Assembly: GCF_900111775.1 (NCBI RefSeq)
Contig: NZ_FOJJ01000001.1
Location: forward strand, 372,001-436,000
Direction: 5' to 3'
Origin: Desulfuromonas acetexigens
GTDB lineage: Bacteria > Desulfobacterota > Desulfuromonadia > Desulfuromonadales > Trichloromonadaceae
Length of the DNA: 64,000 nucleotides
Part shown: one piece after another, positions 19,967-28,149 of the stretch
Layout: every line of letters begins with the position of its first letter
Position numbering within the stretch: position 1 is the first letter of the stretch
Notes under the pieces: generated by a model
Told to the model about the DNA's origin: nothing
Seen by the model: only the letters and a program-made list of their open reading frames with translations
Databases searched by the model: none
Program-made: the position numbers and the translations under genes

Positions 19967-20025
19967 AGGATAAAGGTCAAAGGAAAAAGGATTTGGCATT
20001 ACCTTTCTCCTTTAGCCTTTATCCT
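19967..20025. repeat. 24-bp inverted repeat after nifK
   Basis: Arms at 19967-19990 and 20002-20025 are complementary at 21 of 24 positions around an 11-base loop. Arms are purine/pyrimidine biased (AGGATAAAGG core). It starts 11 bp after the nifK stop and ends 28 bp before the nifX start. No T tract follows, so it is more likely an mRNA processing or stability element, or a dispersed repeat, than a terminator. Confidence 0.8.
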
Positions 20026-20052
20026 CGAACCTTCTCCCCGAAAGGGTGTCAC

Positions 20053-20493
20053 ATGATCCGCACCCGACGTTTCGACATCATCGACAGCAGCAGAAAGCGA
20101 GGTCTGTGCATGAAAGTGGCATTCGCCAGCAACGACAAGATTCATGTGAATGAGCATTTCGGCCGTGCCGAGCAGTTCATGATCTGGGAAGTCGGTCCGG
20201 AAGAGGCCGGATTTACCGGCGTCGTGCAGGTCAAAACCGAGGGGGACGACGAAGCCGACCGCATCGAATCCCGCTGTTCCGGATTGGCCGACTGCGCCCT
20301 GGTCTATGTGGCGGAAATCGGCGGGCCGGCCGCCGCCCGCCTGGTGGCGAAAAAGATTCATCCGATCAAGAGCAAGGAGCGGGAGCCGATCACCACCGTC
20401 GTCGCGAAACTTCAGGAAGTGTTGCGCGACAGCCCGCCCCCCTGGCTGCGCAAGGCGCTGCTGAAAGGGGAACGGCCGGGATTGGAAGCGTAG
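20053..20493 (+). CDS. nifX: NifX-family FeMo-co carrier/assembly protein
   Basis: Small protein that binds NifB-co or FeMo-co precursors during cofactor assembly. 146 residues from the chosen start. The core MKVAFASNDKIHVNEHFGRAEQF is the NifX/NafY-type cofactor domain. The preceding 19 residues (IRTRRFDIIDSSRKRG) resemble the N-terminal extension of Klebsiella-type NifX, and AAAGGGTG lies just upstream of 20053. An inner ATG at 20110 is the alternative start (127 residues). It lies between nifK and fdxB/nifB, matching the fact that NifB here lacks the fused NifX-like domain. Confidence 0.88.
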   Translation: MIRTRRFDIIDSSRKRGLCMKVAFASNDKIHVNEHFGRAEQFMIWEVGPEEAGFTGVVQVKTEGDDEADRIESRCSGLADCALVYVAEIGGPAAARLVAKKIHPIKSKEREPITTVVAKLQEVLRDSPPPWLRKALLKGERPGLEA

Positions 20494-20541
20494 GGAAGAG
20501 GAAAGCGTTTCCCGGAAACAGGCCGGTAGACAACGAAGTAA

Positions 20542-20561
20542 GGGCGCAGCATGCTGCGCCC
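20542..20561. repeat. REP-like palindrome between nifX and fdxB
   Basis: A perfect 20-bp palindrome, GGGCGCAGCATGCTGCGCCC, has the same GGGC...GCATGC...GCCC layout as the one between nifH and nifD, and is followed by CCT. It lies in the 116-bp nifX-fdxB gap. Confidence 0.8.
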
Positions 20562-20609
20562 CTCCATCCAGAAAAACACAAATCGAACACATAACAAGGA
20601 GAAATCCCC

Positions 20610-20879
20610 ATGCCCCTTTTAACCGGACTCACCCGCGGCGGCAAGAGCTGGACCCCGACCTTCGCCGACGCCATCGACCCCGAAAAATGCATCGGTTGCG
20701 GCCGCTGTTTCAAAGCCTGCTCCCGTAAGGTTCTCGGCCCCGGCGATATCTACGATGAAGAAACGGATACCGAACGCATGGTCATGACCATCGTCAACTC
20801 CGACAACTGCATCGGCTGCGCCGGCTGCGGCGTGACCTGCCCAAAGAAGTGTTTCACTTTCACGACCCTTGAAATGTAG
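20610..20879 (+). CDS. fdxB: Nif-specific ferredoxin III
   Basis: 89-residue dicluster ferredoxin. First 4Fe-4S motif CIGCGRCFKAC, second CIGCAGCGVTCPKKC. The N-terminus MPLLTGLTRGGKSWTPTF and the insert between motifs are typical of the nif-linked ferredoxin III (FdxB). Likely electron donor for nitrogenase or for NifB radical chemistry. AAGGAG precedes the ATG by 9 bases. It is followed by nifB after 34 bp. Confidence 0.93.
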   Translation: MPLLTGLTRGGKSWTPTFADAIDPEKCIGCGRCFKACSRKVLGPGDIYDEETDTERMVMTIVNSDNCIGCAGCGVTCPKKCFTFTTLEM

Positions 20880-20913
20880 CGACTCCGGCTTACCCGGCGG
20901 AAAGGAGAATCCC

Positions 20914-21789
20914 ATGGCCAACGGCTGCCCGATGATGCGAATGAAAGCCCAGACCGACCACCCCTGCTTCGGCGGCGACCATCATAAAGCCGGTCGTCTG
21001 CATCTCCCCGTCGCGCCGGGATGCAACATCAAGTGCGGCTTCTGTGAGCGCAAGTTCGACTGCGCCAACGAAAGCCGCCCCGGCGTCACCAGCCGGGTGC
21101 TGTTGCCGGACGAGGCCCTGGAACGGGTACGCCTGGTGCGGCGACACATGGAAAAACAAGGGGAAGCGCGCCTGAAGGTGGTCGGCATTGCCGGCCCCGG
21201 CGATCCTCTGGCCAACGAAAAGACCTTCGCCACCTTCCAACTGGTGAAACAGGCCTTTCCCGAGCTGATGCTGTGTCTTTCCACCAACGGCCTGCTGCTG
21301 GAGGAACGGCTCGATGAAATCGTCGACCTTGGCGTCCATAGCCTGACCGTCACCATCAACGCCCTGACGGCGGAGACGGGGGGCAAGGTTTACGAATGGA
21401 TCCGTCTCGACGGCCGCCGTTTGAGTGGGGCGGAAGGCGCGGCGGTGCTGCTCGAACGGCAACTGGCCGGGGTCGCGGCGGCCGCCCAAGCCGGGCTGAT
21501 GGTCAAGATCAACCACGTCTACATCCCCGGCGTCAACGACCACGAAACCCTCGATCTGGCGGTCAGGGTCCGCGAACTCGGCGCGACGATGATGAACATC
21601 ATCCCGGTTATCCCCCTGGGCCTGTTCAAGGAGATCGAACCCCCGTCGGAGGCAGTGATGGAGATGGTGCGAAACCAGGCCGAACTGATTCTCTCCCAGG
21701 CCCGCCACTGCAAACAGTGCCGCGCCGACGCAGCCGGGGTGGTGGGACGGGACATCGATCTGGAAGCCTTGCACGCCCAAGCCATTTGA
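20914..21789 (+). CDS. nifB: NifB radical SAM FeMo-co core synthase, NifX-less form
   Basis: Fuses two 4Fe-4S clusters with a SAM-derived carbide to make NifB-co. 291 residues: a HPCFGGDHH region, the radical SAM motif CNIKCGFC (PGCNIKCGFCERKFDC), NESRPGV, and C-terminal KQCRADAAGVVGRD. Azotobacter NifB is about 500 residues with a NifX-like tail; here the tail is absent and a separate nifX lies upstream. The start at 20914 has AAAGGAG 6 bases upstream. modA starts 11 bases after the stop, with GGAGG in the gap. Confidence 0.95.
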   Translation: MANGCPMMRMKAQTDHPCFGGDHHKAGRLHLPVAPGCNIKCGFCERKFDCANESRPGVTSRVLLPDEALERVRLVRRHMEKQGEARLKVVGIAGPGDPLANEKTFATFQLVKQAFPELMLCLSTNGLLLEERLDEIVDLGVHSLTVTINALTAETGGKVYEWIRLDGRRLSGAEGAAVLLERQLAGVAAAAQAGLMVKINHVYIPGVNDHETLDLAVRVRELGATMMNIIPVIPLGLFKEIEPPSEAVMEMVRNQAELILSQARHCKQCRADAAGVVGRDIDLEALHAQAI

Positions 21790-21800
21790 AGGAGGGTCCC

Positions 21801-22550
21801 ATGAAAGCGATCATCCCGGTCGGGTTGTTGGGACTGCTCCTGTTTGTCTCGCCGGCCATGGCCGACGAGGTGCGGCTGTCGGTGGCGACGAGCCTGCGCG
21901 AAGTCATGGGGGCATTGACCGAAGAGTACGCCGCCGAAACCGACAGAGTTCGCTTTTCGAGCAATTTCGGCGCTTCCGGCACCCTGGCCAGGCAGATCGA
22001 GCAGGGCGCCCCGGTCGATCTCTTCGTTTCGGCCAACGGCAAATGGCTCGATTATCTGGCGAGGAAGGGGCTGCTCAATGATACGCCCGCCGTCCTCGCC
22101 GGCAATCAGCTGGTAGTCATCGGCCGCGCTCCGGCCACCTTGACCGGACTGGACGATCTGCTGAAGTTGGAGCGCATCACCCTGGTCAATCCGAAAAGCG
22201 GGCCGGCCGGCGAGTACGCCGAGCAGGCGCTCACGGCCGCCGAACTCCATGAGCCCCTGCGCAAGCGCCTGGTGCCGGTTCAGGATGTCGGTCAGGCGGT
22301 GGTCCTCGCCGAGCGCGGCGAGGTGGACGCGGCCCTGGTCTATCGCACCGACGCCCGCCTCGCCCGGCAGGCACGAATACTCTACGAAATCCCCGGGGAT
22401 TTGCATGATCCGGTGAGCTACCCCATGGCGCTGACCCTGTCCGGGCAGGAGAATCCGGCCGCAGTGTCATTCTTCGCGTTCCTCCAGAGTGACGCGGCAC
22501 GGCGAATTCTGGCGCGGCACGGTTTCCTGACGAGTTCGACAGGCCCCTGA
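21801..22550 (+). CDS. modA: Molybdate ABC transporter substrate-binding protein
   Basis: Periplasmic molybdate-binding protein. 249 residues with a signal peptide (KAIIPVGLLGLLLFVSPAMA). The mature part has the ModA pattern: SVATSLREVMGAL, FGASGTLARQIEQGAPVDLFVSAN, and later VALVYRTDARLA, with serines/threonine that contact the oxyanion. It starts 11 bases after nifB with GGAGG, and leads modBC. Placement in the nif operon ties molybdenum uptake directly to nitrogenase synthesis. Confidence 0.95.
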   Translation: MKAIIPVGLLGLLLFVSPAMADEVRLSVATSLREVMGALTEEYAAETDRVRFSSNFGASGTLARQIEQGAPVDLFVSANGKWLDYLARKGLLNDTPAVLAGNQLVVIGRAPATLTGLDDLLKLERITLVNPKSGPAGEYAEQALTAAELHEPLRKRLVPVQDVGQAVVLAERGEVDAALVYRTDARLARQARILYEIPGDLHDPVSYPMALTLSGQENPAAVSFFAFLQSDAARRILARHGFLTSSTGP

Positions 22551-22564
22551 CCGGGGAGGCTCCG

Positions 22565-23260
22565 ATGTTTGAACTATCCGCCAACGATTATCAGGCCATC
22601 TGGCTCTCGGCCCAGGTGGCGACCCTGGCGACCCTGCTCGCCCTGCCGGCGGGCTTCGCCATCGCCGCCCTGCTGGTCTTCGTCCGCCTGCCGGGCAAGG
22701 CGCTGCTGGAAGGACTGGTCAATCTGCCGCTGGTGCTGCCGCCGGTAGTGGTCGGCTATCTGCTGCTGTTGCTGGTGGGACAAGACAGTTGGTTCGGCGG
22801 CCTGCTCAATACCCTCGGCATTCGCGTCATTTTCACCTGGAAAGCGGCGGTGCTGGCAGCCCTGGTCGTCGGGTTTCCTCTGCTGGTACGGTCGCTGCGC
22901 ATCGGCATGGAGAGCATCGACAAAGACCTGCTCGCGGCGGCGCGGACCCTGGGCGCCCCCTGGCACGACCAGCTTTTCACCATGATCCTCCCCCTCTCCT
23001 GGCGGTCGCTGCTGGCCGGCGCGACGCTGATGTTCGCCCGCGGGCTCGGCGAGTTCGGCGCCACCATCATGATTGCCGGCAACATCGCCGGCTCGACCCG
23101 CACCATCCCGCTGGCGATCTACGACTATGCCGCCGTGCCTGGGGGAGACAGTCAGGCCCTGACCCTCTGCCTGGTCGCCATCGGCCTCTCCCTGTGCGTT
23201 CTGCTGGGGAGCGAACGCTTAGTCGGCCGTCGGCGCGCCGGGACGGAGAAGTCCTCATGA
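22565..23260 (+). CDS. modB: Molybdate ABC transporter permease
   Basis: 231 residues, about five to six membrane segments, with the permease EAA-type loop (AARTLGAPWHDQLFTMILPLSW) that docks on ModC. The ARGLGEFGATIMIAGNI stretch is characteristic of ModB/CysT permeases. It starts 14 bases after the modA stop and its TGA overlaps the modC ATG (ATGA), so synthesis is coupled. Confidence 0.95.
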   Translation: MFELSANDYQAIWLSAQVATLATLLALPAGFAIAALLVFVRLPGKALLEGLVNLPLVLPPVVVGYLLLLLVGQDSWFGGLLNTLGIRVIFTWKAAVLAALVVGFPLLVRSLRIGMESIDKDLLAAARTLGAPWHDQLFTMILPLSWRSLLAGATLMFARGLGEFGATIMIAGNIAGSTRTIPLAIYDYAAVPGGDSQALTLCLVAIGLSLCVLLGSERLVGRRRAGTEKSS

Positions 23261-24309
23261 AACTGGAAGTCGCGCTGGAAAAACGTCTGGGGGATTTCCG
23301 CTTTTCCGCCGTTTTCGCCGTGGCAGGCCGACGCATCGGGGTTTACGGCAAGTCGGGGAGCGGTAAATCGACCCTGATGGGGATGCTGGCGGGACTGGTC
23401 CGCCCCGATTCCGGTCTCATCCGCCTCGACGGGGAAACCCTCTACGACGGGGGGCGCAACGTCTTGATCCCGCCAGAGCGGCGGCGCATCGCCGTGGTTT
23501 TCCAGCACGCCCATCTCTTCCCCCATTTGAACGTGCGCTGCAATCTGCTCTACGGCTACAAGCGCCTTCCTCGCCGCGACCGCCGCATCGCCCCCGAAGC
23601 CCTCGGCGAGGTGCTGGGCCTCGGCCCCCTGCTGGAGCGTGATGTCGCCACCCTTTCCGGCGGGGAACGGCGGCGGGTTGCCCTGGGCCGCGCGGTGCTG
23701 GCCTGTCCGCGCCTGATCCTCATGGACGAACCCCTCACCGGGCTCGACGACGGGAGCAAGTACCGAATCATCCCCGATCTCAAGGCGGTCTTCGCCGAGT
23801 TCGGCATCCCCCTGATCTTCATCAGCCATTCCCTCAACGAAATGCGCCTGATGACCGATGACGTTCTGCTCTTCGACGAAGGTCGGCTGATCTCCCAGTC
23901 CCCGGCGGAAGAACTAGCGCGAAGCCTGATGGGGAGTCGGCAGGCGGGCTACATCAACCTGCTGAGCCTGGAACGTCCCCGTCCGGCGGATGATCTTTGG
24001 GCTTACGACTGGGGTGGGCAACAGCTGATTCTTACCGAACGTGCCGCTCGGAAATCGGCCCTTTTCCAGCTTTCCTCCAAGGATGTCACCCTCTTCAAAG
24101 GCCGTCCCCAGGCGAGCAGTGCCCGCAATCTTCTGTCATGCCGAGTCGCGCAGATCTTCGAGAGCGGCAACCGCATCGGCATTGAACTGGATTGCGGCGG
24201 TCAGCCCCTCGTTTCGCAACTGGTGCGCGAGGCGGCCAGGGAGTTGGACATTCGGGAGGGAGCGGAGATTTACGCGATTATAAAGGCGTCGGCCTTTCGG
24301 CCCTTGTAG
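23257..24309 (+). CDS. modC: Molybdate ABC transporter ATP-binding protein
   Basis: 350 residues. Walker A GKSGSGKST (about 30-38), Q-loop VVFQHAHLFPHL, signature LSGGERRRVALGRA, Walker B LILMDEPLTGLD, and the H-loop FISHSLNE. The C-terminal 65 residues (SSARNLLSCRVAQIFESGN to the end) form a TOBE/Mop-like molybdate-binding domain, as usual for ModC. The true start is the ATG that overlaps the modB stop. It is the last gene of the transporter; the next gene is 180 bp on. Confidence 0.95.
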   Translation: MKLEVALEKRLGDFRFSAVFAVAGRRIGVYGKSGSGKSTLMGMLAGLVRPDSGLIRLDGETLYDGGRNVLIPPERRRIAVVFQHAHLFPHLNVRCNLLYGYKRLPRRDRRIAPEALGEVLGLGPLLERDVATLSGGERRRVALGRAVLACPRLILMDEPLTGLDDGSKYRIIPDLKAVFAEFGIPLIFISHSLNEMRLMTDDVLLFDEGRLISQSPAEELARSLMGSRQAGYINLLSLERPRPADDLWAYDWGGQQLILTERAARKSALFQLSSKDVTLFKGRPQASSARNLLSCRVAQIFESGNRIGIELDCGGQPLVSQLVREAARELDIREGAEIYAIIKASAFRPL

Positions 24310-24328
24310 TTACTTGGAAAAGATTTTT

Positions 24329-24452
24329 AACCACTGAGCCACTGAGAACACTTAGAAAAAACAGTCAGTTAAAAGCTAATGCTTAGCAAAAGAGTTTAAC
24401 TCGATGTTTTTGCTTGCTCCGCGATCTCTGTGCCTCCGTAGTGGGCGTTGTC
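24329..24452. repeat. Degenerate inverted repeat after modC
   Basis: The gap holds AACCACTGAGCCACTGAGAA and, about 100 bp on, a partly complementary CTCTGTGCCTCCGTAGTGG. Paired 'cactgag/ctctgtg' blocks of this kind are common as decayed intergenic repeats in related genomes. No promoter or T-tract terminator is evident. Confidence 0.4.
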
Positions 24453-24489
24453 TTGATTTTCAGATGAACAACGAAGACCAGGAGGAACC

Positions 24490-25218
24490 ATGATTCTCAT
24501 CGTCGAAAACGACCCCCGCTGTCCGGCGGGGCTCTACGGCAAGCTCCTGCGGGACTGGCGGGTTTCCCACGGGGTGTGGCGTCCCTATGCCGGGGAAACC
24601 GCCCCGCCCCTGCGCCGGGCCGGCGGCGTCATCATCCTCGGCGGCACGTTGGGCGTTCATGATCAGGCGAGCCACCCCTTCCTGGCCCGGGTCAAGGCTT
24701 TCGTCCATGAGATCCTGGCGGAAAATCTGCCCTGCCTCGGCATCTGTCTCGGCGGCCAGCTGCTGGCCGAGGCTCTCGGCGCCGGGGTGCACTCCGGTCA
24801 TTCCGGTGAACAGGGCTGCCATTCTTTGACCCTGAGCGCCGCTGGGCGCAAAGATCCGCTCTTCGCCGGGCTGCCCGACAGCTTTCCCGTCTTCCATTGG
24901 CACAACGACAGCTTCGAAGTCCCCGAAGGGGCCGAGCTTCTGGCCTCGACGGCCGATTGTCCGGCTCAGGCCATTCGTTACGGCAAGGCCTGGGGGGTGC
25001 AATTTCACCCGGAGATCGACGGGACAATCATGCGGGACTGGTGCGAAAAGGCCCTGGACAAAGGACCACTGATCACCGATTTCCAGCGGCGGCAGTTCAG
25101 CTTGCATCTGGTTGGGGAGCAACTGTTGCAAAATTTTCTCGGGGTGGTCGCTTCCTGCCAGTCTGCCCTCTCCTCACGCCCTAATCCAGCCGCAGATCGT
25201 TATTGCCATATCCGTTAA
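24490..25218 (+). CDS. Class I glutamine amidotransferase-like protein
   Basis: 242 residues. Catalytic cysteine C86 in GICLGGQLLAEALG, and the His/Glu pair in FHPEID near residue 173, so the triad is intact. The overall pattern (HWHNDSFEVPEGAELLA) is that of GMP-synthase-like stand-alone amidotransferases. AGGAGG lies 6 bases before the ATG. It sits alone between modC and the converging nifN. Its acceptor is unknown; family members act on gamma-glutamyl compounds or release ammonia for a partner enzyme. A role in nitrogen status or glutamine use is a guess from context. Confidence 0.8.
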   Translation: MILIVENDPRCPAGLYGKLLRDWRVSHGVWRPYAGETAPPLRRAGGVIILGGTLGVHDQASHPFLARVKAFVHEILAENLPCLGICLGGQLLAEALGAGVHSGHSGEQGCHSLTLSAAGRKDPLFAGLPDSFPVFHWHNDSFEVPEGAELLASTADCPAQAIRYGKAWGVQFHPEIDGTIMRDWCEKALDKGPLITDFQRRQFSLHLVGEQLLQNFLGVVASCQSALSSRPNPAADRYCHIR

Positions 25219-25228
25219 ACCGCGTGCC

Positions 25229-25254
25229 CCCCCTCTTCCTTCCGTTTGAGGGGG
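25229..25254. terminator. Hairpin between converging amidotransferase and nifN genes
   Basis: CCCCCTC (25229-25235) pairs with GAGGGGG (25248-25254) around a 12-base loop, in the 37-bp gap between two converging stops. No T tract on either side, so terminator function is uncertain. Confidence 0.45.
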
Positions 25255-25255
25255 A

Positions 25256-26542
25256 TCACCCATGCCCCCTAAACTTCTCCGCCGCGTTGGCGCACTCGCA
25301 TAAAAAGTAGGCCCCACCTTCATACAACACATCATGTTTTAACGGATTTCCCACCTCCTCCCAATTGGGAAAACCGCGCAGCACCAAGGGCTTGTGCAAC
25401 CGGTGCGCCAGGGCCTCGCAGTGGCCGTTGCCGACGACCAGGTCGTAGTCGCCCCCCAGGTTCTCGGCATCTTCAAGATCGCCGACCAGTACACGCTCCG
25501 CCGGAATCTTTTCCAACGAGGACGAAGCCACCGTGCTGATGGCGACGGAGACCCTGGCTCCGGCCTCGTGCAGGGTGAGACAGAGACCGGCCAGCTGATC
25601 CGGTTCGCCGACGGCGAGAACCCGGGTCTGGCCCAGGGAGAAATGGCTGTCGAGCATGGCGTCCTGCAGGCGTTTGCGCCAGCGGACGACGGCCGGCGGC
25701 GGCAACTCGCGGCCGCTTTCGGCAAGCAGCCAGGACGCCAGGGCGTCGGTGCCGGAAAGTCCGCTCACCTGGGCGAAGTGCCGGTGGCGGATGAAGGGAT
25801 TTTTCTTTTGCAAGGCTTCGGCGCAGCCGCGCATGGAATCGCCGACGCTCACCACCAGCCCGGCGTCGGCCAGGCGCCGGATCTCCCCGACCGCGATGCC
25901 GCCGCTGGAGAGAGCCGCCTGTTTCTCCCCGAGATGGCCGTCGAGGGCGGTCGACAGGTCGGGGAGCGCGAGCACGTCAAAGCCGAAGGCGGCGATGAAC
26001 TCCTTGAGTTTCTCCACCTCGATGGAGGTGAGACCGACATGGGGGAGCAGCACCAGCTTGTCGTCGTTGATCTCTTCAGTCGGCGCGACCAGCTGCTCGA
26101 TCATCGCCTGAGTCGCCAGCGCCCAACCGCTCTCCAGCCCCCCTTCGTAATCGGGGGTGTTGACATAGACCAGGGGAAAGTCGATTTTTGAAGCAACGCC
26201 GCGCAGATCGTCCCCCTTGGTTTCGGTCAGGCCGGTGCTGTGCAGACCGATCAGGCCTGGGCTGACCTTGGCGGTGATGTTCTTCACCGCTTCGACGATG
26301 CTGGTATCGCCGCCGTCGAGAATGGCGGTCACGTCGGTGACGGCGGTGGTCTGGATGGCGATCGGCTCGCAGAAATGGCGGGTATAATAGACCTTGGCGA
26401 AGCTGGTGCAGCCCATGGCGCCGTGCATCAGCGGCATGCAGCGGTCGACGCCGAGAAAGGCCAGGGTCGCCCCCATCGGCTGGGAGAGCTTGAAGGGGTT
26501 GACCTGCAACGGCTTGCGCGTTTTCATCATCACTTCTCCCAT
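25256..26542 (-). CDS. nifN: FeMo-co scaffold protein NifN
   Basis: With NifE forms the scaffold on which NifB-co is matured to FeMo-co. 428 residues, NifK-related: NPFKLSQPMGATLAFLGVDRCMPLMHGAMGCTSFAKVYYTRHFCEP is recognisable (three cluster-region cysteines), followed by HSTGLTETKGDD. The ATG at 26542 has GGAGG 5 bases upstream; alternatives at 26530 and 26527 overlap or touch the nifE stop (TGATG). nifE and nifN are separate genes here, not fused. Confidence 0.94.
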   Translation of the reverse strand: MGEVMMKTRKPLQVNPFKLSQPMGATLAFLGVDRCMPLMHGAMGCTSFAKVYYTRHFCEPIAIQTTAVTDVTAILDGGDTSIVEAVKNITAKVSPGLIGLHSTGLTETKGDDLRGVASKIDFPLVYVNTPDYEGGLESGWALATQAMIEQLVAPTEEINDDKLVLLPHVGLTSIEVEKLKEFIAAFGFDVLALPDLSTALDGHLGEKQAALSSGGIAVGEIRRLADAGLVVSVGDSMRGCAEALQKKNPFIRHRHFAQVSGLSGTDALASWLLAESGRELPPPAVVRWRKRLQDAMLDSHFSLGQTRVLAVGEPDQLAGLCLTLHEAGARVSVAISTVASSSLEKIPAERVLVGDLEDAENLGGDYDLVVGNGHCEALAHRLHKPLVLRGFPNWEEVGNPLKHDVLYEGGAYFLCECANAAEKFRGHG

Positions 26543-27882
26543 GGCGCCCTCCGTGCTACGTTGCGGAACACCGGATTCTCCAGGGCGTTCCTGAGATCTT
26601 CGGCCAGGTTGAGCAGTCCCGCGTAGCCGCCGTAGCTCTTCTTCTTTTCCTGATTGACGTCGGCGAAGGCGATCCCCTTCTTGATCGCCGTATAGAGGCT
26701 GCGTCCCCCCGCCAGCAATAGCTGGGCGCCGGTCTCGTCGATGATCCGCGCCTGCTCCTGCCCCGGCTTGGTCATCAACACCGCGTCCGGGCCGAGATAT
26801 TCCCGAGCCTTCTCCCGATCCGCCTCCGTCGATTTGCCCACCGCCGTCGCCACCACCTCGATGCCAAGATCCTGCAAGGCCGCGGCGATGGACCAGGCCT
26901 TGTTGCCGCCGGTGTTGAGCACCGCTTTCTTGCCGCGAAACACTTCCCGGTAGGGGGCGAGCCGTTCCTCCAGCTTCGCCTCCTCGCGGACGATCAGCTT
27001 TTGGGTGCGTTCGATCAGGTCGGAGTCCCCCAGGGCCTCGGCGATGGCCAGCAGCCCCGCCGAGGTGTCGCGCTTGCCGTAGAAAGAGAGGGAGACGAAA
27101 GGGATGTCGTAGCGCTCCTGCATCTTGCGGGTCAGGGAGATCAAAGATTTGGCGCAGACCAGGACGTTCAGTCGGGCGCGGTGGGCGGTGCGGATGGCCG
27201 CGATGCGCCCATCACCGCTCAAAGTCGACAGAACGCGGATACCCAGCTCTTCCAGCAGATGGGAATATTGCCAGAGATCACCGGTGACGTTGTATTCGCC
27301 GATCAGGTTGATGTCGAAATCCGTCGTGAATTCGGGCTCGGCGGTGCCGATCAGGTGGCGCAGCACCGCCTCGCCGCCGAGGCGGCTGCCGAGATTCTTG
27401 CCGCCGACGAAGCCGGGGGCGTGCACCGGCACCACCGGCAGGCCGTACTGTTCCGCCGCCTCCTTGCAAATGGCGTCGATATCGTCGCCGATCAGGGCGG
27501 TAACACAGGTGGCATAGACAAAGATCGCCGACGGGGCGTAGTGCGTCAGGATATGGGCGATGGCATCGCGCAGCTTCCCCTCGCCGCCGAAAACCACGTC
27601 GTTGTTGGTGATGTCGGTGGTGAAACCCATCTGGGTGAAATCCCGCCCCGGATGGCTGGTTTTGGTGGCGCGGGTTTCCCAGGAGGCGCCGAGGCAGGTG
27701 ATCGGGCCGTGCACCAGATGGGCGGCGTCGGCGTAAGGGAAGAGAGAAATCTGCGCCCCTTCGAAGGCGCAGCCGCCGGTGGTCGCCCCCGGCGTCGGGG
27801 CGTTGCAGGCGGCCTTTTTCGTCGGGCTGTGGGCGCAGGCGCTTTCGTTGAGCAGTTCCTTGATTTTCGGTTTACCGGCCAT
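26530..27882 (-). CDS. nifE: FeMo-co scaffold protein NifE
   Basis: 450 residues, NifD-related: CAFEGAQISLFPYADAAHLVHGPITC, YATCVTALIGDDID, and GFVGGKNLGSRLGG are family features. The FeMo-co-ligand equivalents of NifD are not needed. The start at 27882 has AAAGGGA 6 bases upstream; the frame is open further to 27915 without a ribosome site. It overlaps nifN and is read from a sigma54 promoter at 27958-27973, divergent from nifV. No terminator was found in its leader, unlike nifH and nifV. Confidence 0.94.
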   Translation of the reverse strand: MAGKPKIKELLNESACAHSPTKKAACNAPTPGATTGGCAFEGAQISLFPYADAAHLVHGPITCLGASWETRATKTSHPGRDFTQMGFTTDITNNDVVFGGEGKLRDAIAHILTHYAPSAIFVYATCVTALIGDDIDAICKEAAEQYGLPVVPVHAPGFVGGKNLGSRLGGEAVLRHLIGTAEPEFTTDFDINLIGEYNVTGDLWQYSHLLEELGIRVLSTLSGDGRIAAIRTAHRARLNVLVCAKSLISLTRKMQERYDIPFVSLSFYGKRDTSAGLLAIAEALGDSDLIERTQKLIVREEAKLEERLAPYREVFRGKKAVLNTGGNKAWSIAAALQDLGIEVVATAVGKSTEADREKAREYLGPDAVLMTKPGQEQARIIDETGAQLLLAGGRSLYTAIKKGIAFADVNQEKKKSYGGYAGLLNLAEDLRNALENPVFRNVARRAPWEK

Positions 27883-27957
27883 GGCGCGTCCCTTTCCAGA
27901 AAAATCGGGATTCAAGCCTGGTCACGGCGTTGGGACGAGGCGCTCGCTTTGTCCTAC

Positions 27958-27973
27958 AGCAAAAGCCTTGCCA
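27958..27973 (-). promoter_or_regulatory. Sigma54 promoter of nifEN
   Basis: On the minus strand, TGGCAAGGCTTTTGCT fits TGGCACG-N4-TTGCW with one mismatch, and GG and GC are exactly 10 bases apart. The expected start is near 27947, about 65 bp before the nifE ATG. Confidence 0.85.
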
Positions 27974-28044
27974 GGATAAAAAACATCGGAGAATGGGCCT
28001 TCGACATTGCTGGAACGGCTGATCACCGAATAAAAAGCAGGCAG

Positions 28045-28067
28045 ATTGCCGCTTTTTTCGGCAGAAT
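28045..28067. promoter_or_regulatory. Candidate shared enhancer site between nifE and nifV
   Basis: An interrupted palindrome (ATTGCCG ... CGGCAGAAT, seven bases between) is centred near 28055. It lies about 108 bp upstream of the expected nifE start and 87 bp upstream of the expected nifV start, the distance at which sigma54 activators bind. The sequence does not match a known box exactly. Confidence 0.35.
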
Positions 28068-28115
28068 TGCGCGCCGAGAATCCCAAAAAACCCTGTATTT
28101 GCCCCCTTTCCACAA

Positions 28116-28131
28116 CGGCACGGCCCTTGCT
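28116..28131 (+). promoter_or_regulatory. Sigma54 promoter of nifV
   Basis: CGGCACGGCCCTTGCT matches the consensus TGGCACG-N4-TTGCW except at its first base, with GG and GC 10 bases apart. Expected transcript start near 28142. Confidence 0.87.
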
Positions 28132-28149
28132 CTACCCTAAGCTGACCAC

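Noticed and set aside
25256-27882. NifEN as a single fused gene as reported in some Geobacter
   Set aside because: nifE has its own TGA at 26530-26532, followed by separate starts for nifN.
27883-27950. ANTAR-type hairpins in the nifE leader
   Set aside because: An AACGCC hexamer with A1 and G4 occurs, but the flanking bases pair for only one base pair and no terminator follows.
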